The notes beneath the pieces were generated by a model. That model was given only the letters and a program-made list of their open reading frames with translations. It did not search any database and was not told the DNA's origin. A stretch of 64,000 bases of DNA, from assembly GCA_964461535.1 (NCBI GenBank), contig CAYWUY010000008.1:1-64000 (forward strand), written 5' to 3'. Below are positions 16,557 through 25,849 of the stretch, one piece after another (the first letter of the stretch is position 1; each line of letters opens with the position of its first letter). Source of the stretch: Flavipsychrobacter sp964461535. Its GTDB lineage: Bacteria; Bacteroidota; Bacteroidia; Chitinophagales; Chitinophagaceae. Both the position numbers and the translations under genes were made by a program.

Positions 16557-16973
16557 ATGGCCGAAAGAGTAGCAATATACAGACGAGAGCATTTTAATGC
16601 AGCGCATAGGCTTCATAATCCTGACTTGAGTGAAGAAGAAAATAAAAGGATTTTTGGTAAGTGCAATCATCCTAATTATCATGGTCATAATTATGATTTA
16701 ATAGTTAGGGTAGTAGGCGAAATAGATGAAAAGACAGGATATGTGATTGATACTAAATATTTAAGTGATCTAATACAAAATCTTGTAGTTCAGAAGTTTG
16801 ACCATAGAAACTTGAATTTAGATGTTGCTGAATTTGCCAATCTGAATCCTACGGTAGAAAATATAATTGTTGTTATCTATAATATTTTACGACCTCATAT
16901 CTCCGCCGAGTATGATTTAAAAATAACTCTTTATGAAACAGAAAGAAATTTTGCTGAATACCCTGTTGTCTAA
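16557..16973 (+). CDS. 6-pyruvoyl-tetrahydropterin synthase family protein (PTPS-II motif)
   Basis: A 138-residue T-fold enzyme acting on 7,8-dihydroneopterin triphosphate. Zinc ligands are His17 (in HFNAAH), His42 and His44 (in YHGHNY). The catalytic Cys36 is spaced Cys-x5-His-Gly-His, the spacing of eukaryotic-type PTPS (PTPS-II), whereas typical bacterial QueD has Cys-x3-His-Gly-His. Other segments (KFDHRNLNLDV, LYETERN) also resemble animal PTPS. Tetrahydrobiopterin-type pterin synthesis is therefore at least as likely as queuosine. The start chosen is the ATG at 16557 (MAERVAIYR); an upstream ATG at 16515 would add 14 poorly matching residues. The 3' end overlaps folE by 41 bp. Confidence 0.88.
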   Translation: MAERVAIYRREHFNAAHRLHNPDLSEEENKRIFGKCNHPNYHGHNYDLIVRVVGEIDEKTGYVIDTKYLSDLIQNLVVQKFDHRNLNLDVAEFANLNPTVENIIVVIYNILRPHISAEYDLKITLYETERNFAEYPVV

Positions 16974-17652
16974 TAATAAAATTCAATTAGCTGAGCTATC
17001 AGATGAGGAGATAGGAGATGAGCATCTATTTACAAGCATAGAAACCCCTATGAAAGAAGATGCTTTTATTATGACGGATAGTGAGAAAATACAAGCTATT
17101 GAGCATCATTTTAGACAAATAATGGAAATCATGGGTTTAGATTTAACTGATGATAGCCTTAAAGGTACTCCACACAGGGTAGCTAAAATGTATGTAAAAG
17201 AGATTTTTTCCGGCTTAAACCCTGAAAATAAGCCTAAGGTTGCCTTGTTTGATAACAAATACAGGTACAATCAAATGCTAGTGGAGAAGGACATAACGCT
17301 ATACAGCAATTGTGAGCACCATTTTGTGCCTATTTACGGTAAAGTGCATATTGGTTATATATCATCAGGTAAGGTTATTGGTCTCTCTAAGCTAAATAGA
17401 ATAGTTCAATATTTTGCTAAGCGCCCTCAGGTGCAAGAGCGCTTAACTATGCAGATAGCTAATGAATTAAAAACTGTGTTGGGTACTAATAGTGTGGCTG
17501 TAATAATTGATGCAAAACATTTATGTGTATCATCTAGGGGTATAAATGATACCAACTCTGCTACTACTACTGCATATTATAGTGGTAAGTTTGATGATAT
17601 GGCAGTTAAAAATGAGTTTTTACAATATTTGAACCTTAAAACTGAATATTAG
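16933..17652 (+). CDS. folE: GTP cyclohydrolase I
   Basis: This enzyme converts GTP to 7,8-dihydroneopterin triphosphate, the precursor of folate, biopterin and queuosine and the substrate of the overlapping upstream PTPS gene. Zinc ligands are Cys127 and His130 in SNCEHHFVP and Cys198 in HLCVSSRG. GTP-binding motifs include GTPHRVAKMY near residue 78 and GLSKLNRIVQYFAKRPQVQERL near 150. The long reading (239 residues) overlaps PTPS by 41 bp; shorter starts at Met40 (17050) or Met47 would remove the overlap and still keep the whole domain. The first 45 residues are not conserved in motif, so the start is uncertain; the identity is not. Confidence 0.94.
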   Translation: MKQKEILLNTLLSNNKIQLAELSDEEIGDEHLFTSIETPMKEDAFIMTDSEKIQAIEHHFRQIMEIMGLDLTDDSLKGTPHRVAKMYVKEIFSGLNPENKPKVALFDNKYRYNQMLVEKDITLYSNCEHHFVPIYGKVHIGYISSGKVIGLSKLNRIVQYFAKRPQVQERLTMQIANELKTVLGTNSVAVIIDAKHLCVSSRGINDTNSATTTAYYSGKFDDMAVKNEFLQYLNLKTEY

Positions 17653-17655
17653 TGT

Positions 17656-17745
17656 ATGGCTTTAGTATATGTGCTATTATTTTTTGCACTTGCGTACATG
17701 GGAAATAGAATATCTCAGTCTACTGGAGATGGTAATTTGGGGTAG
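17656..17745 (+). CDS. Possible 29-residue membrane microprotein
   Basis: An ATG 3 bp after the folE stop opens a 29-codon frame, MALVYVLLFFALAYMGNRIS followed by QSTGDGNLG and TAG. Residues 2-15 form one hydrophobic helix followed by a polar tail, the usual form of bacterial membrane microproteins. Its stop is one base from the stop of the convergent metallo-hydrolase gene. No family is recognised. Chance occurrence of a 29-codon hydrophobic frame in AT-rich DNA is quite possible, so this remains a candidate. Confidence 0.3.
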   Translation: MALVYVLLFFALAYMGNRISQSTGDGNLG

Positions 17746-17746
17746 T

Positions 17747-18766
17747 CTATTTCCACCAGTAGGTTATGTGTTGTGATGTGATATCCGTTGGAACACCGGG
17801 GGTAGGCATGAATAAATTAATATTTTTTTCATTAGCATACATTATAGTGTGTTCAGCAGGTTCTCTCCAATCATGGAGTGCTAAATTAAACGTACCCCAG
17901 TGTATAGGCATCATTACATTTCCCTTTAGTGCAATGTGAGCATTGGTAGCATTATCAGGACCCATATGAATATCTGGCCATCCTTTACCATACGCACCCA
18001 CCTCAAGCATTGTTAAGTCAAATGGCCCGTAAAGTTTTCCAATATCATGGAAACCAGGCCACCAGCCTGAGTCGGCGCCGAAGAATATGTTATGTTTTTC
18101 GGTGCTGATTACGAATGAGGACCAGAGTGTTTGATTTTGGTTAATGATGCCTCTGCCTGAAAAATGTCTGTTGGGTGTAGCAGTAATTTTACAGTTGTTT
18201 ATAGTTGTTGATTCAGTCCAATTTAGTTCTTTTATTTTTTCTTGTGCTACTCCCCATTTTACTAGGTGTTTACCAACACCTTCTGAACAAATGTATGTCA
18301 CCGGAAATGAAGCCAGTTCTTTGATAGCCAAAATGTCTAAATGGTCGTAATGATCGTGTGATAACAATATAGCATCTAGTGGTGGTAGTTGATTAAATGC
18401 AATTGGGTATGGGAAAAAGCGTTTGGGACCAGCCCATTGCACAAAAGAGGCTCTACCTACTACTGGGTCGGTTAAAAATCGGTATCCGTCTATTTCTATT
18501 AGTAAAGAGGAATGTCCCATCCAAGTAACTCTAAGTCCATTTTTAGGTGGTGTGGAATATATACTAATATCAGTAGTGAATGGCCCTAGTTGTTGTTTGG
18601 GTACTTTCTCTTCCTTATTTGTAATATAATCTTTTAATATGCTAAGAAAACCATTAGGATTATTTGTAGTTGGTATCGGGTTTTGATAAACGCCTTTAAT
18701 TTTTACAGCAGGACCAAAGTGGTGACTCATCGAATCGATTTTTTTGTAAAATAAAAGATCATGCAT
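17747..18766 (-). CDS. Metallo-beta-lactamase-fold hydrolase (NAPE-PLD/UlaG-like)
   Basis: A 339-residue cytoplasmic-looking protein with the MBL-fold metal motif HDHYDHLD (His137, His139, Asp141, His142), further ligands in TPNRHFSGR near residue 205 and GADSGWW near 236, and a last His in MPIHWGTFNLALHDW near 293. The WMGHSSLLIEIDGYRFLTDPV segment before the motif is typical of the NAPE-PLD/RomA-like branch, which cleaves phosphodiester or related bonds in lipids. The substrate cannot be predicted. A shorter start at Met13 is possible. The gene converges on folE with no terminator seen in the one-base gap. Confidence 0.88.
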   Translation of the reverse strand: MHDLLFYKKIDSMSHHFGPAVKIKGVYQNPIPTTNNPNGFLSILKDYITNKEEKVPKQQLGPFTTDISIYSTPPKNGLRVTWMGHSSLLIEIDGYRFLTDPVVGRASFVQWAGPKRFFPYPIAFNQLPPLDAILLSHDHYDHLDILAIKELASFPVTYICSEGVGKHLVKWGVAQEKIKELNWTESTTINNCKITATPNRHFSGRGIINQNQTLWSSFVISTEKHNIFFGADSGWWPGFHDIGKLYGPFDLTMLEVGAYGKGWPDIHMGPDNATNAHIALKGNVMMPIHWGTFNLALHDWREPAEHTIMYANEKNINLFMPTPGVPTDITSQHITYWWK

Positions 18767-18924
18767 TTTGTAGTAAAAGAAGAATCGGTATTTGATAGTT
18801 TATTAAAAGTGAATAGGTGTTTATAGTCGGTAAACAGAAATGTTAAAATAAATTAACAGGCATTTGTCATTATTTAGCAACAAAAAAGCAATATGTTGCC
18901 ACAAAATATTTTTCATGTGAGCTA

Positions 18925-18942
18925 ATGTAGATAAATTTACAT
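18925..18942. promoter_or_regulatory. Imperfect palindrome upstream of the T9SS repeat protein
   Basis: ATGTAGATAAATTTACAT is an inverted repeat with arms ATGTA and TACAT, partly continued inward, 83-100 bp before the ATG at 19025 in the 258-bp divergent gap. It may be an operator; in AT-rich DNA a chance match is possible. Confidence 0.25.
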
Positions 18943-19024
18943 CTTACAAATGTGTAATTGCATTATGCAAGTTGTAGTATAATTAATTGAATTTTAATTC
19001 TGGCCTTATTGGAATATAAATGAT

Positions 19025-22000
19025 ATGAACAACTTAAGAATAATATTATTTACCTTTTTAATATTATTATTTTCATTTACAGTACGTGCATCGCATATAG
19101 TAGGTATGGATTTGACCTATAGTCATGTGGCAGGTAATACTTATAAAATCAGTTTAATAATATATGGAGATTGTGGATCAGGTTCTGCTGCATTTGCAGC
19201 TTTGCCATTGTGTACACCTCAAATTTGCATATATAATGGGAGTTCTTATGTAGATACTACCACTTTATTTATTGAACCACCTAATACAGGTGTCGAAGTT
19301 ACACCGGTATGCCCAGCACAACTTTCTAATACACAATGCAGTAATTTATCTTCTACTATTCCAGGTATTAAAAAATTTGTTTATAGTAGAAACTATACAT
19401 TACCAGGGACTTCTACTGTTTGGAGATTTGTATTTGGAGGCAGCTTAGGGACAGGATATATAGCAGGTAGAGCAAATTCAATTACTAATTTGGTTATTCC
19501 TGGTACAGGTTCTATTATTAGATTGGTAGATACCTTAAATAATAGTGTTGCTCCAAATTCTAGCCCTAATCTAACTGCAATAGCTACTCCGTTCTTTTGT
19601 TTAAACAATCCTAGTTACTATAATCCAGGTGCAGTAGATCCGGATGGTGATTTGCTTTCTTTTCAATTGATTGGGGCTAGAGAAACGGGATTGTCAACCA
19701 GCTGCGATATTAACAATGCTTCTAGTTATGTATTTCCATATACCGGGGCAGCTCCATTAGAGACTTCGTCTTTTGCATTCGATCCATCTAATGGGCAATT
19801 ATCTTTTACCCCAGATGCGCTACAAAGATCTTTAGTAGTTTATAACATTAGACAAACTAGGGGTGGTGTTTTTGTTGGATCTTGTCAAAGAGAAATGACT
19901 TTTGTAGTTCTAACTTGTAGTGTTACTGCTCCATCAGCTACTATAACATCTGCAAGTGGAGGTACTATAGTAGATAGCGTACATCATAAAATATGTCAAA
20001 ATACTGGTGATTTTAGTTTGACATTTAATCCTACTTCAGTAGATGGAAGTAATGTATGGGTAACAGCAACTGGTTTGCCTGCAGGTAGTTCTATTTCAAC
20101 AGTTGGTGCAGGTACCCCAACACCCATAACTACCTTTTCGTGGACTTCTACTGCAATAACACCCGGAGATTATATTATATATCTAACATTCACGGATGAT
20201 CATTGTCCGCTAGTTGGTACACAAACAATAGCTTATACTATTACAATTTTACCTTCGCCTACAGTATCAGTAACAACAGTAGCAGACGCTAGCTGTACAA
20301 GTAGAGCAGCCATTTCAGTTGCTCCTTCAGGTACCGGTGGACCTTATAGGTTAGTAATTTACAGAGGTGCCGGTGATACTGTTAGTGTAAGAACAGGCGT
20401 CAACACTACTTATGTGGATAGTATTGGCCCAGGTGATTATTTTATGGATATCTTGAACACAAACGGTTGTAAGTCAACTGTTTCATTCTCAGTAGCTTAT
20501 CCTCCTCCATTTCCAGCAGCAGGTACTGCAATATCTCCCTCTTACTGTGGGCTTAATGATGGTAAAATTATAATATCGCTACTAACACCGGGTAATGTAG
20601 ATACAATTAAGTATTCATTAAACGGATTGATACAGCCATCAATAGTAAGTACGGTTTCATCAGCAGGTACTATAACATTGTCTGGCTTGGGAGAAGGGAT
20701 GTACACAGATATTACGGCTACCTATAGGTATTGTAGATCTGTTGTATTAGGCCCATATCTATTACTTAATCCTCCTATGCCTACACCTACTGCCACTTTT
20801 GTAAATACATCAAGCTGTGGACGAACTGATGGCAGAATAATAATTAAAAATCTTAGACCTACGTATGTAGATACCGTTAGATATAATAAAGATGGTGTTC
20901 CTCAACCTTATGTTGTACTTACAGTAGCAGCTGATAGTTCTGTGGTTTTAAATGGTTTAGGTGCCGGTGTTTATTCTAACATAGTAGTTTCCTATGGCAC
21001 ATGTGTGGCTCCAGCAATAGGTCCATATACATTAGTTGACCCTCCGGTTCCACCCATTACCGGTTCATTTACTAATCCTAGTTATTGTGGTCATAATGAT
21101 GGAACAATAACTATTTATAATCTTGTACCAGGAGATATAGATACAGTAAAATTTTATAGAGACGGTATTTTACAGCCAAGTGTAGTATTTACTGTTCCAA
21201 GTAGTGGGACAGTTGTATTAACGGGCTTGTATGCGGGTGTGTATACCAATATTACTGCAACATTTAGATATTGTGTTACTAATGCACTTGCATTTACTTT
21301 GGTGAATCCGCCAGTGCCTAACATTACAGCGACGTTAGTAAATCCATCATATTGCGGACATAATGATGGTAAGATAATATTGAGTAACCTGCATCCTGGA
21401 GATGTAGATACTGTAAGATATTTTAAGGATGGAATACTACAACCATTGTATTCTGCAGTTGTAAGTGCCGCAGGTACAGTTACGCTTTCCGGATTGTCTG
21501 ATGGCGTGTATTCAGGTATTTATGCTTACTATGGTCCATGTAATACCAATACTGTGGGGCCATTTACCTTGGTTAATCCACCACTTTTAGTGCCATCTGC
21601 TACATTTACTTCCACTACATTTTGTGGTAGCACCGATGGGAAAATAGTTATATCTAATTTGTACCCAGGAGATGTAGATACTTTACATTATACTTTAAAT
21701 GGGGTGGTGCAACCTGTAAGAAGTTTATTGGTTAGTGCAGCGGGTACTGTTACCTTAACTGGCTTAGGTGCTGGATTATATACTAACATTTATGCTACGT
21801 ATGGTCCTTGCACAACTATAAGTATGGGGCCTATAACTTTAGTTGATCCTCCATTTAAGATAGGAGGTGCTTCATTTAGCCATCCTACCAAGTGTGGTTT
21901 TTGTGATGGTAAAATAACTTTCTATGGTTTGCATCCAGGTCAAATAGATTCAATACATTACACACTTGATGGTGTGCCTCAAGCACCAGTTGCAGTTTTA

Positions 22001-23368
22001 GTTCCGGCGGATAGTACAATAAGTCTTACCGGTCTATGTGAAGGAAATTATAGCAATCTATATGTGAATTTTAATTCTAATTGTATATCAGGAATTTATG
22101 GGCCTTATTTGTTAGATGCACCTCCAATTATTCCGGGTTTTAATTATACACTAACTAAAAACTGTGTTGGCGATACCCTTATATGTGTAAATACATCTTG
22201 GCCTGCGTCTGATTTAACATATGTATGGGATTTTGGTGATGGTGCTACAAGTACATTAACTAATCCAGTACATATATACACTACACCAGGAGTATATACA
22301 GTACAATTGAATATTACTAATACCAGATGTGTAGATAGTGCTTCTATAAGTATTACGTTAGATAATCTAGTGAATTCAATTTTTACAACTAATCCGGATT
22401 CTTTTGCATGTAAAGGTAATCCTGTAATATTTACGAATGCTTCATTGGGCTACTCAATGAGTTATGTGTGGAACTTTGGAGATGGTAGTACTGATACTAG
22501 TAAAAATACTACACATACCTATACTTCAGTAGGGGTACAAACAGTCAGCTTAGTGGCATATAATACTGTTCCTTGCTATGATACTGCGTATAAAGTGCTA
22601 GAAGTAGACTCTATAAGTAGTGTTGGTTTTGAAGTGACAGATACTGCAATATGTGTAGGAGGATATGTAACTTTTAGTGGCGCTTTTTCTCCTAATGGTA
22701 GTTTAGGAATGGTTTGGCATTTTGGAGATGGTGACTCTATTGCAAATGCAAACCCTGTAATACATGGGTATGGGGTAGAAGGACAGTACACAATTACATT
22801 AAATGCATACTATAGAGCTTGTCCTGATACTGCTATATCTAGAAGTATAAATGTATATGCTTCTCCTCAGGTCAACTTAGGTAATGACACTACGGTTTGC
22901 ACGGGTAATTCTACTATTGTACTTGCAGATTTAATAAACTCTCCAACATCTACAAATATGACATGGTTATGGAATACTGGACAAAAAGTGCCTAGTATTA
23001 GTGTTGCAGAGCCCGGAACTTATATATTAACTGTAAGTAGAGCTGGATGTGAAGCTTCTGATGAAGTTGTTGTAACTAATGATTGTCAAGTAATTATACC
23101 TAATGCATTTACTCCTAATAACGATGGTATAAATGACTATTTTGTACCTAGGGATTTACTTTCTAAAGGGTTAGTTTCCTTTTCTATGAGTGTATATAAC
23201 AGATGGGGAAATGAGATGTTTACAACTACAAATACTCAAGGTAGAGGTTGGGACGGCAGGTATAATGATGTTATGCAGCCCGAGGGAGTGTATGTATATG
23301 TAATAGATGCCGTATTTAAAGATGGTAAAAAAGAGCATTACCAAGGTAATTTTACATTATTGAAGTAG
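19025..23368 (+). CDS. Giant secreted repeat protein with PKD domains and T9SS type B sorting domain
   Basis: A 1447-residue protein with a signal peptide (residues 1-22, ending VRAS). Residues about 23-300 form an N-terminal beta-rich region also seen in other Bacteroidota adhesins, including a DPDGDLLSFQL cadherin-like segment. Residues about 495-1033 hold six tandem ~90-residue repeats (pattern SYCGxNDGxI...LxPGxVDT...GTVxLxGLxxGxY). Three PKD domains follow, marked by WDFGDG, WNFGDG and WHFGDG near residues 1065, 1148 and 1231. The last ~90 residues, from IPNAFTPNNDGINDYF near 1357 to the C-terminal Lys, are the gliding-motility/CHU_C type B sorting domain that directs type IX secretion to the cell surface. 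An adhesive or gliding role is inferred. The gene is monocistronic. Confidence 0.93.
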   Translation: MNNLRIILFTFLILLFSFTVRASHIVGMDLTYSHVAGNTYKISLIIYGDCGSGSAAFAALPLCTPQICIYNGSSYVDTTTLFIEPPNTGVEVTPVCPAQLSNTQCSNLSSTIPGIKKFVYSRNYTLPGTSTVWRFVFGGSLGTGYIAGRANSITNLVIPGTGSIIRLVDTLNNSVAPNSSPNLTAIATPFFCLNNPSYYNPGAVDPDGDLLSFQLIGARETGLSTSCDINNASSYVFPYTGAAPLETSSFAFDPSNGQLSFTPDALQRSLVVYNIRQTRGGVFVGSCQREMTFVVLTCSVTAPSATITSASGGTIVDSVHHKICQNTGDFSLTFNPTSVDGSNVWVTATGLPAGSSISTVGAGTPTPITTFSWTSTAITPGDYIIYLTFTDDHCPLVGTQTIAYTITILPSPTVSVTTVADASCTSRAAISVAPSGTGGPYRLVIYRGAGDTVSVRTGVNTTYVDSIGPGDYFMDILNTNGCKSTVSFSVAYPPPFPAAGTAISPSYCGLNDGKIIISLLTPGNVDTIKYSLNGLIQPSIVSTVSSAGTITLSGLGEGMYTDITATYRYCRSVVLGPYLLLNPPMPTPTATFVNTSSCGRTDGRIIIKNLRPTYVDTVRYNKDGVPQPYVVLTVAADSSVVLNGLGAGVYSNIVVSYGTCVAPAIGPYTLVDPPVPPITGSFTNPSYCGHNDGTITIYNLVPGDIDTVKFYRDGILQPSVVFTVPSSGTVVLTGLYAGVYTNITATFRYCVTNALAFTLVNPPVPNITATLVNPSYCGHNDGKIILSNLHPGDVDTVRYFKDGILQPLYSAVVSAAGTVTLSGLSDGVYSGIYAYYGPCNTNTVGPFTLVNPPLLVPSATFTSTTFCGSTDGKIVISNLYPGDVDTLHYTLNGVVQPVRSLLVSAAGTVTLTGLGAGLYTNIYATYGPCTTISMGPITLVDPPFKIGGASFSHPTKCGFCDGKITFYGLHPGQIDSIHYTLDGVPQAPVAVLVPADSTISLTGLCEGNYSNLYVNFNSNCISGIYGPYLLDAPPIIPGFNYTLTKNCVGDTLICVNTSWPASDLTYVWDFGDGATSTLTNPVHIYTTPGVYTVQLNITNTRCVDSASISITLDNLVNSIFTTNPDSFACKGNPVIFTNASLGYSMSYVWNFGDGSTDTSKNTTHTYTSVGVQTVSLVAYNTVPCYDTAYKVLEVDSISSVGFEVTDTAICVGGYVTFSGAFSPNGSLGMVWHFGDGDSIANANPVIHGYGVEGQYTITLNAYYRACPDTAISRSINVYASPQVNLGNDTTVCTGNSTIVLADLINSPTSTNMTWLWNTGQKVPSISVAEPGTYILTVSRAGCEASDEVVVTNDCQVIIPNAFTPNNDGINDYFVPRDLLSKGLVSFSMSVYNRWGNEMFTTTNTQGRGWDGRYNDVMQPEGVYVYVIDAVFKDGKKEHYQGNFTLLK
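20510..22125 (+). repeat. Six tandem ~270-bp coding repeats
   Basis: Six in-frame units begin near 20518, 20788, 21058, 21325, 21595 and 21862. Each encodes the Cys-Gly-x2-Asp-Gly motif followed by Val/Ile-Asp-(Thr/Ser) about 20 residues later and a Gly-Leu-x2-Gly-x-Tyr motif, ending in a Pro-Pro linker. Units 3 and 4 are closest to each other (both contain NPSYCGHNDG). The copies have diverged at the DNA level, so they are old internal duplications rather than recent ones. Confidence 0.9.
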
Positions 23369-23455
23369 TTATTGTCGTAATTAACATCGTAGGTTGACGC
23401 ATAATAGTGCCAAGCATTAACATCTTTTATATTATGTTTGTGGTAAATAAATAGT

Positions 23456-23863
23456 ATGGAAATTACTGTAACCGCATGCGTAAAAGGAAATATTGAAAAA
23501 GTATGGGATTGTTGGAATAATCCTACACATATTACCAAATGGTGCCAAGCCTCTTCTGATTGGCATGCACCACATGCAGAAGTTGATTTAAGGAAAGGTG
23601 GTAGTTTTAAAACGACAATGGCGTCTAAAGATGGCTGTAATAGTTTTGATTTTGTTGGCGTATACGACCAAATAAATCATTTAAAGAGTATCAACTATAC
23701 AATTGGTGATGGTAGAAAGGTATATATCACATTTAATCAGATAGGTGATAGCATAGAAATTGCGGAAACATTTGAGCCGGAAAATATTCATTCGGCTGAG
23801 CTTCAGCAAGCAGGCTGGCAAGCAATTTTGGATAGTTTTAAGAATTATGTAGAAGAATTGTAG
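23456..23863 (+). CDS. SRPBCC / AHSA1-domain protein
   Basis: A 135-residue protein covering one START-like SRPBCC domain of the activator-of-Hsp90-ATPase (AHSA1) type. The N-terminus ITVTACVKGNIEKVWDCWNNPTHI matches the first strand and helix of the family, residues 35-60 carry W-HAPHAEVDLRKGGSF, and the C-terminal helix includes QQAGWQAILDSFKNYVE. Members bind hydrophobic ligands and in bacteria are often of unknown role. The gene is alone between the giant repeat protein and the histidine kinase, with a hairpin just downstream. The family call is secure; the ligand is unknown. Confidence 0.88.
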   Translation: MEITVTACVKGNIEKVWDCWNNPTHITKWCQASSDWHAPHAEVDLRKGGSFKTTMASKDGCNSFDFVGVYDQINHLKSINYTIGDGRKVYITFNQIGDSIEIAETFEPENIHSAELQQAGWQAILDSFKNYVEEL

Positions 23864-23880
23864 TGTGTATAGTTTATTGT

Positions 23881-23919
23881 ATTATCCTCTGTTAGGAATT
23901 ATCCAGCACAGAGGATAAT
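23881..23919 (+). terminator. Hairpin after the SRPBCC gene, probable weak terminator
   Basis: ATTATCCTCTGT and ACAGAGGATAAT form a perfect 12-bp stem with a 15-nt loop, starting 18 bp after the SRPBCC stop. No T run follows, so Rho-independent termination is uncertain. Confidence 0.45.
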
Positions 23920-24095
23920 AATAATTTATTGTATTTTATTTTATGTGTATGGGTGTTTATGTGTTTAGTGTTGTTTTATAGTGACATATACATGTTGATA
24001 TCAATATGCTCAGCTAGTGTATGTCTTATATTACATCGTCTTTTATCCTATTCTTATAAGTATTAAATTCACATCCAACAGCAGATATAGGTAGG

Positions 24096-25847
24096 GTGAA
24101 ATTTTTACTTTCAGTTATATTAATTATTATTCTTACAATTGGTAGTAAGGCTCAGGTTATAAAATATTTAGATTCCTCTGAACATTTTAGAGCTAACAAT
24201 CCCAAGAAGGCATTAGAATATGCTAGATTAGCCTTATATAATTCAAATAAAAATAAAAGCTTTATTGGAGAGTCTAAGTTAAATATAGGAGTTGCACATT
24301 ATTTATTAGGAAATAGAGATTCTGCAATATATTGGTATTTATCTGCGCTTAAAGACTGTCAGTCATCAAATAATACTTTTGGACTGGTTAAAACATACAC
24401 TGAAATGTGTGTACTTTATTTGAAACAGAATAAAGTAAATGAAGCTCGTCTGGTTATAGATTCTGCTATAAAGTATGCCTTACAATTAAAAGATATTAAA
24501 CTGTTAGCCAGCGCATATAATAACAAAGGGCTTGTTTATAGTTACCTTAAGGAAGATTCTCTTGCTATTTTATCATACAATACTGCATACAAATATTATA
24601 AAGATATTGCAGATGGAAGAGGGATGGCATATAGTTTAAGTTATATGGCAGAAATTGCGGTAAAAAATGGTGAAATTAACCAAGCACGTACTTATCTTTC
24701 TGAAAGTGCGGTATTATCGAATAATGCAAACGATAAAGTAGGGCAAGCTGTAGCAATTAATAATATTGGAGAACTACTACATAATGAACATGATTATAAA
24801 GAAGCTCTACTTTATTATGATTCTGCTTTACGCATTGCTGAGCGAATAAATTTTAATGATCTTATATCTTACATATACAATGTAAAGAGCGAGTGTTATG
24901 AGTTAATGGGGAATTACAGATTGGCATTACAACTGAAAAAGAGTTATGTAGATCTTTCAAGTAAGCTGGCTAATGAAAAACTACAGAATAAAATTGAAGA
25001 ATTACATGCTCAGTATCAGTTAGAGAAGAAAGAACAAATAAATAAAGAATTAAAAAATGAAAATAAGAATCAAGCTCAAAAAATCAAGCAACATAAAATT
25101 ATTCTGCTTGCAGTATCAGTTATAGCATTTTTACTAGCCGGTGTAGTAGTATTAATTATTAACAGGAGAAGGTTAATAATTCGCGCACTAAAAAGAGAGC
25201 AAGAGCTTATATTTGAAAAGCACAAAACTGACACTGTTCTCCAGGCTACAGAAGATGAAAGGCAAAGAATTGCAAGGGAGATTCATGATGGTATTGGGCA
25301 GCTTATAGTAGCTGCTCAGCGAAATGTACAAATATTACAAACTAAAAATAATTTAGATCCAACACAGGTAATATCAACTATTCACGAGCTTTTAGGAGAA
25401 TCTATAACAGAAATAAGATTGCTTTCAAAACTTTTAATGCCCCCTTTATTAGAGAAGAAGGGATTAGTTGGTGCTGTAAAAGATTTATTTATTAAAATAG
25501 AAACATCCACAAATATAGCTATACATACTTCTTGGGATGGCGCAGAATTAATAGTATTAGATAATATGTCTGCTTTAATGTTATACAGATGCATTCAAGA
25601 AATGATAAGTAATGTTATAAAGCATGCAGATGCTACTGCAATATCCTTCGATTTTGTGGTTGAAAATGATGAGTTAAATATTATGTTTTACGACGACGGC
25701 TGTGGTTTTAATAATAGTACGGATATAAATAATGGTTTAGGATTAAGCAACATAAAAACTAGGTTGATATATATAGGTGCACAGTATACACTTGATACAA
25801 AACCTGGATATGGTACTACCTATAATATTGTTTATAAATTTTCTTAA
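24096..25847 (+). CDS. TPR-containing sensor histidine kinase (NarL-family, GTG start)
   Basis: A 583-residue membrane kinase. It starts with GTG at 24096, which gives a clean signal peptide (residues 1-19, ILTIGSKA). TPR repeats fill residues about 25-290, a coiled coil 285-335, and one transmembrane helix lies at about 335-358. The dimerisation/phosphoacceptor region of HisKA_3 type carries His397 in REIHDGIGQ. The HATPase domain has the N box EMISNVIKHAD, G1 DDGCGF and G2 GLGLSNIKTRL near 545. The TPR domain is predicted to be periplasmic and the kinase cytoplasmic. The cognate regulator starts 2 bp after the stop. The stimulus is unknown. Confidence 0.92.
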   Translation: MKFLLSVILIIILTIGSKAQVIKYLDSSEHFRANNPKKALEYARLALYNSNKNKSFIGESKLNIGVAHYLLGNRDSAIYWYLSALKDCQSSNNTFGLVKTYTEMCVLYLKQNKVNEARLVIDSAIKYALQLKDIKLLASAYNNKGLVYSYLKEDSLAILSYNTAYKYYKDIADGRGMAYSLSYMAEIAVKNGEINQARTYLSESAVLSNNANDKVGQAVAINNIGELLHNEHDYKEALLYYDSALRIAERINFNDLISYIYNVKSECYELMGNYRLALQLKKSYVDLSSKLANEKLQNKIEELHAQYQLEKKEQINKELKNENKNQAQKIKQHKIILLAVSVIAFLLAGVVVLIINRRRLIIRALKREQELIFEKHKTDTVLQATEDERQRIAREIHDGIGQLIVAAQRNVQILQTKNNLDPTQVISTIHELLGESITEIRLLSKLLMPPLLEKKGLVGAVKDLFIKIETSTNIAIHTSWDGAELIVLDNMSALMLYRCIQEMISNVIKHADATAISFDFVVENDELNIMFYDDGCGFNNSTDINNGLGLSNIKTRLIYIGAQYTLDTKPGYGTTYNIVYKFS

Positions 25848-25849
25848 GA

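Noticed and set aside
20510..22125. Tandem repeat considered as a CRISPR array or mobile element
   Set aside because: The units are about 270 bp, in frame, diverged and encode a continuous protein domain.
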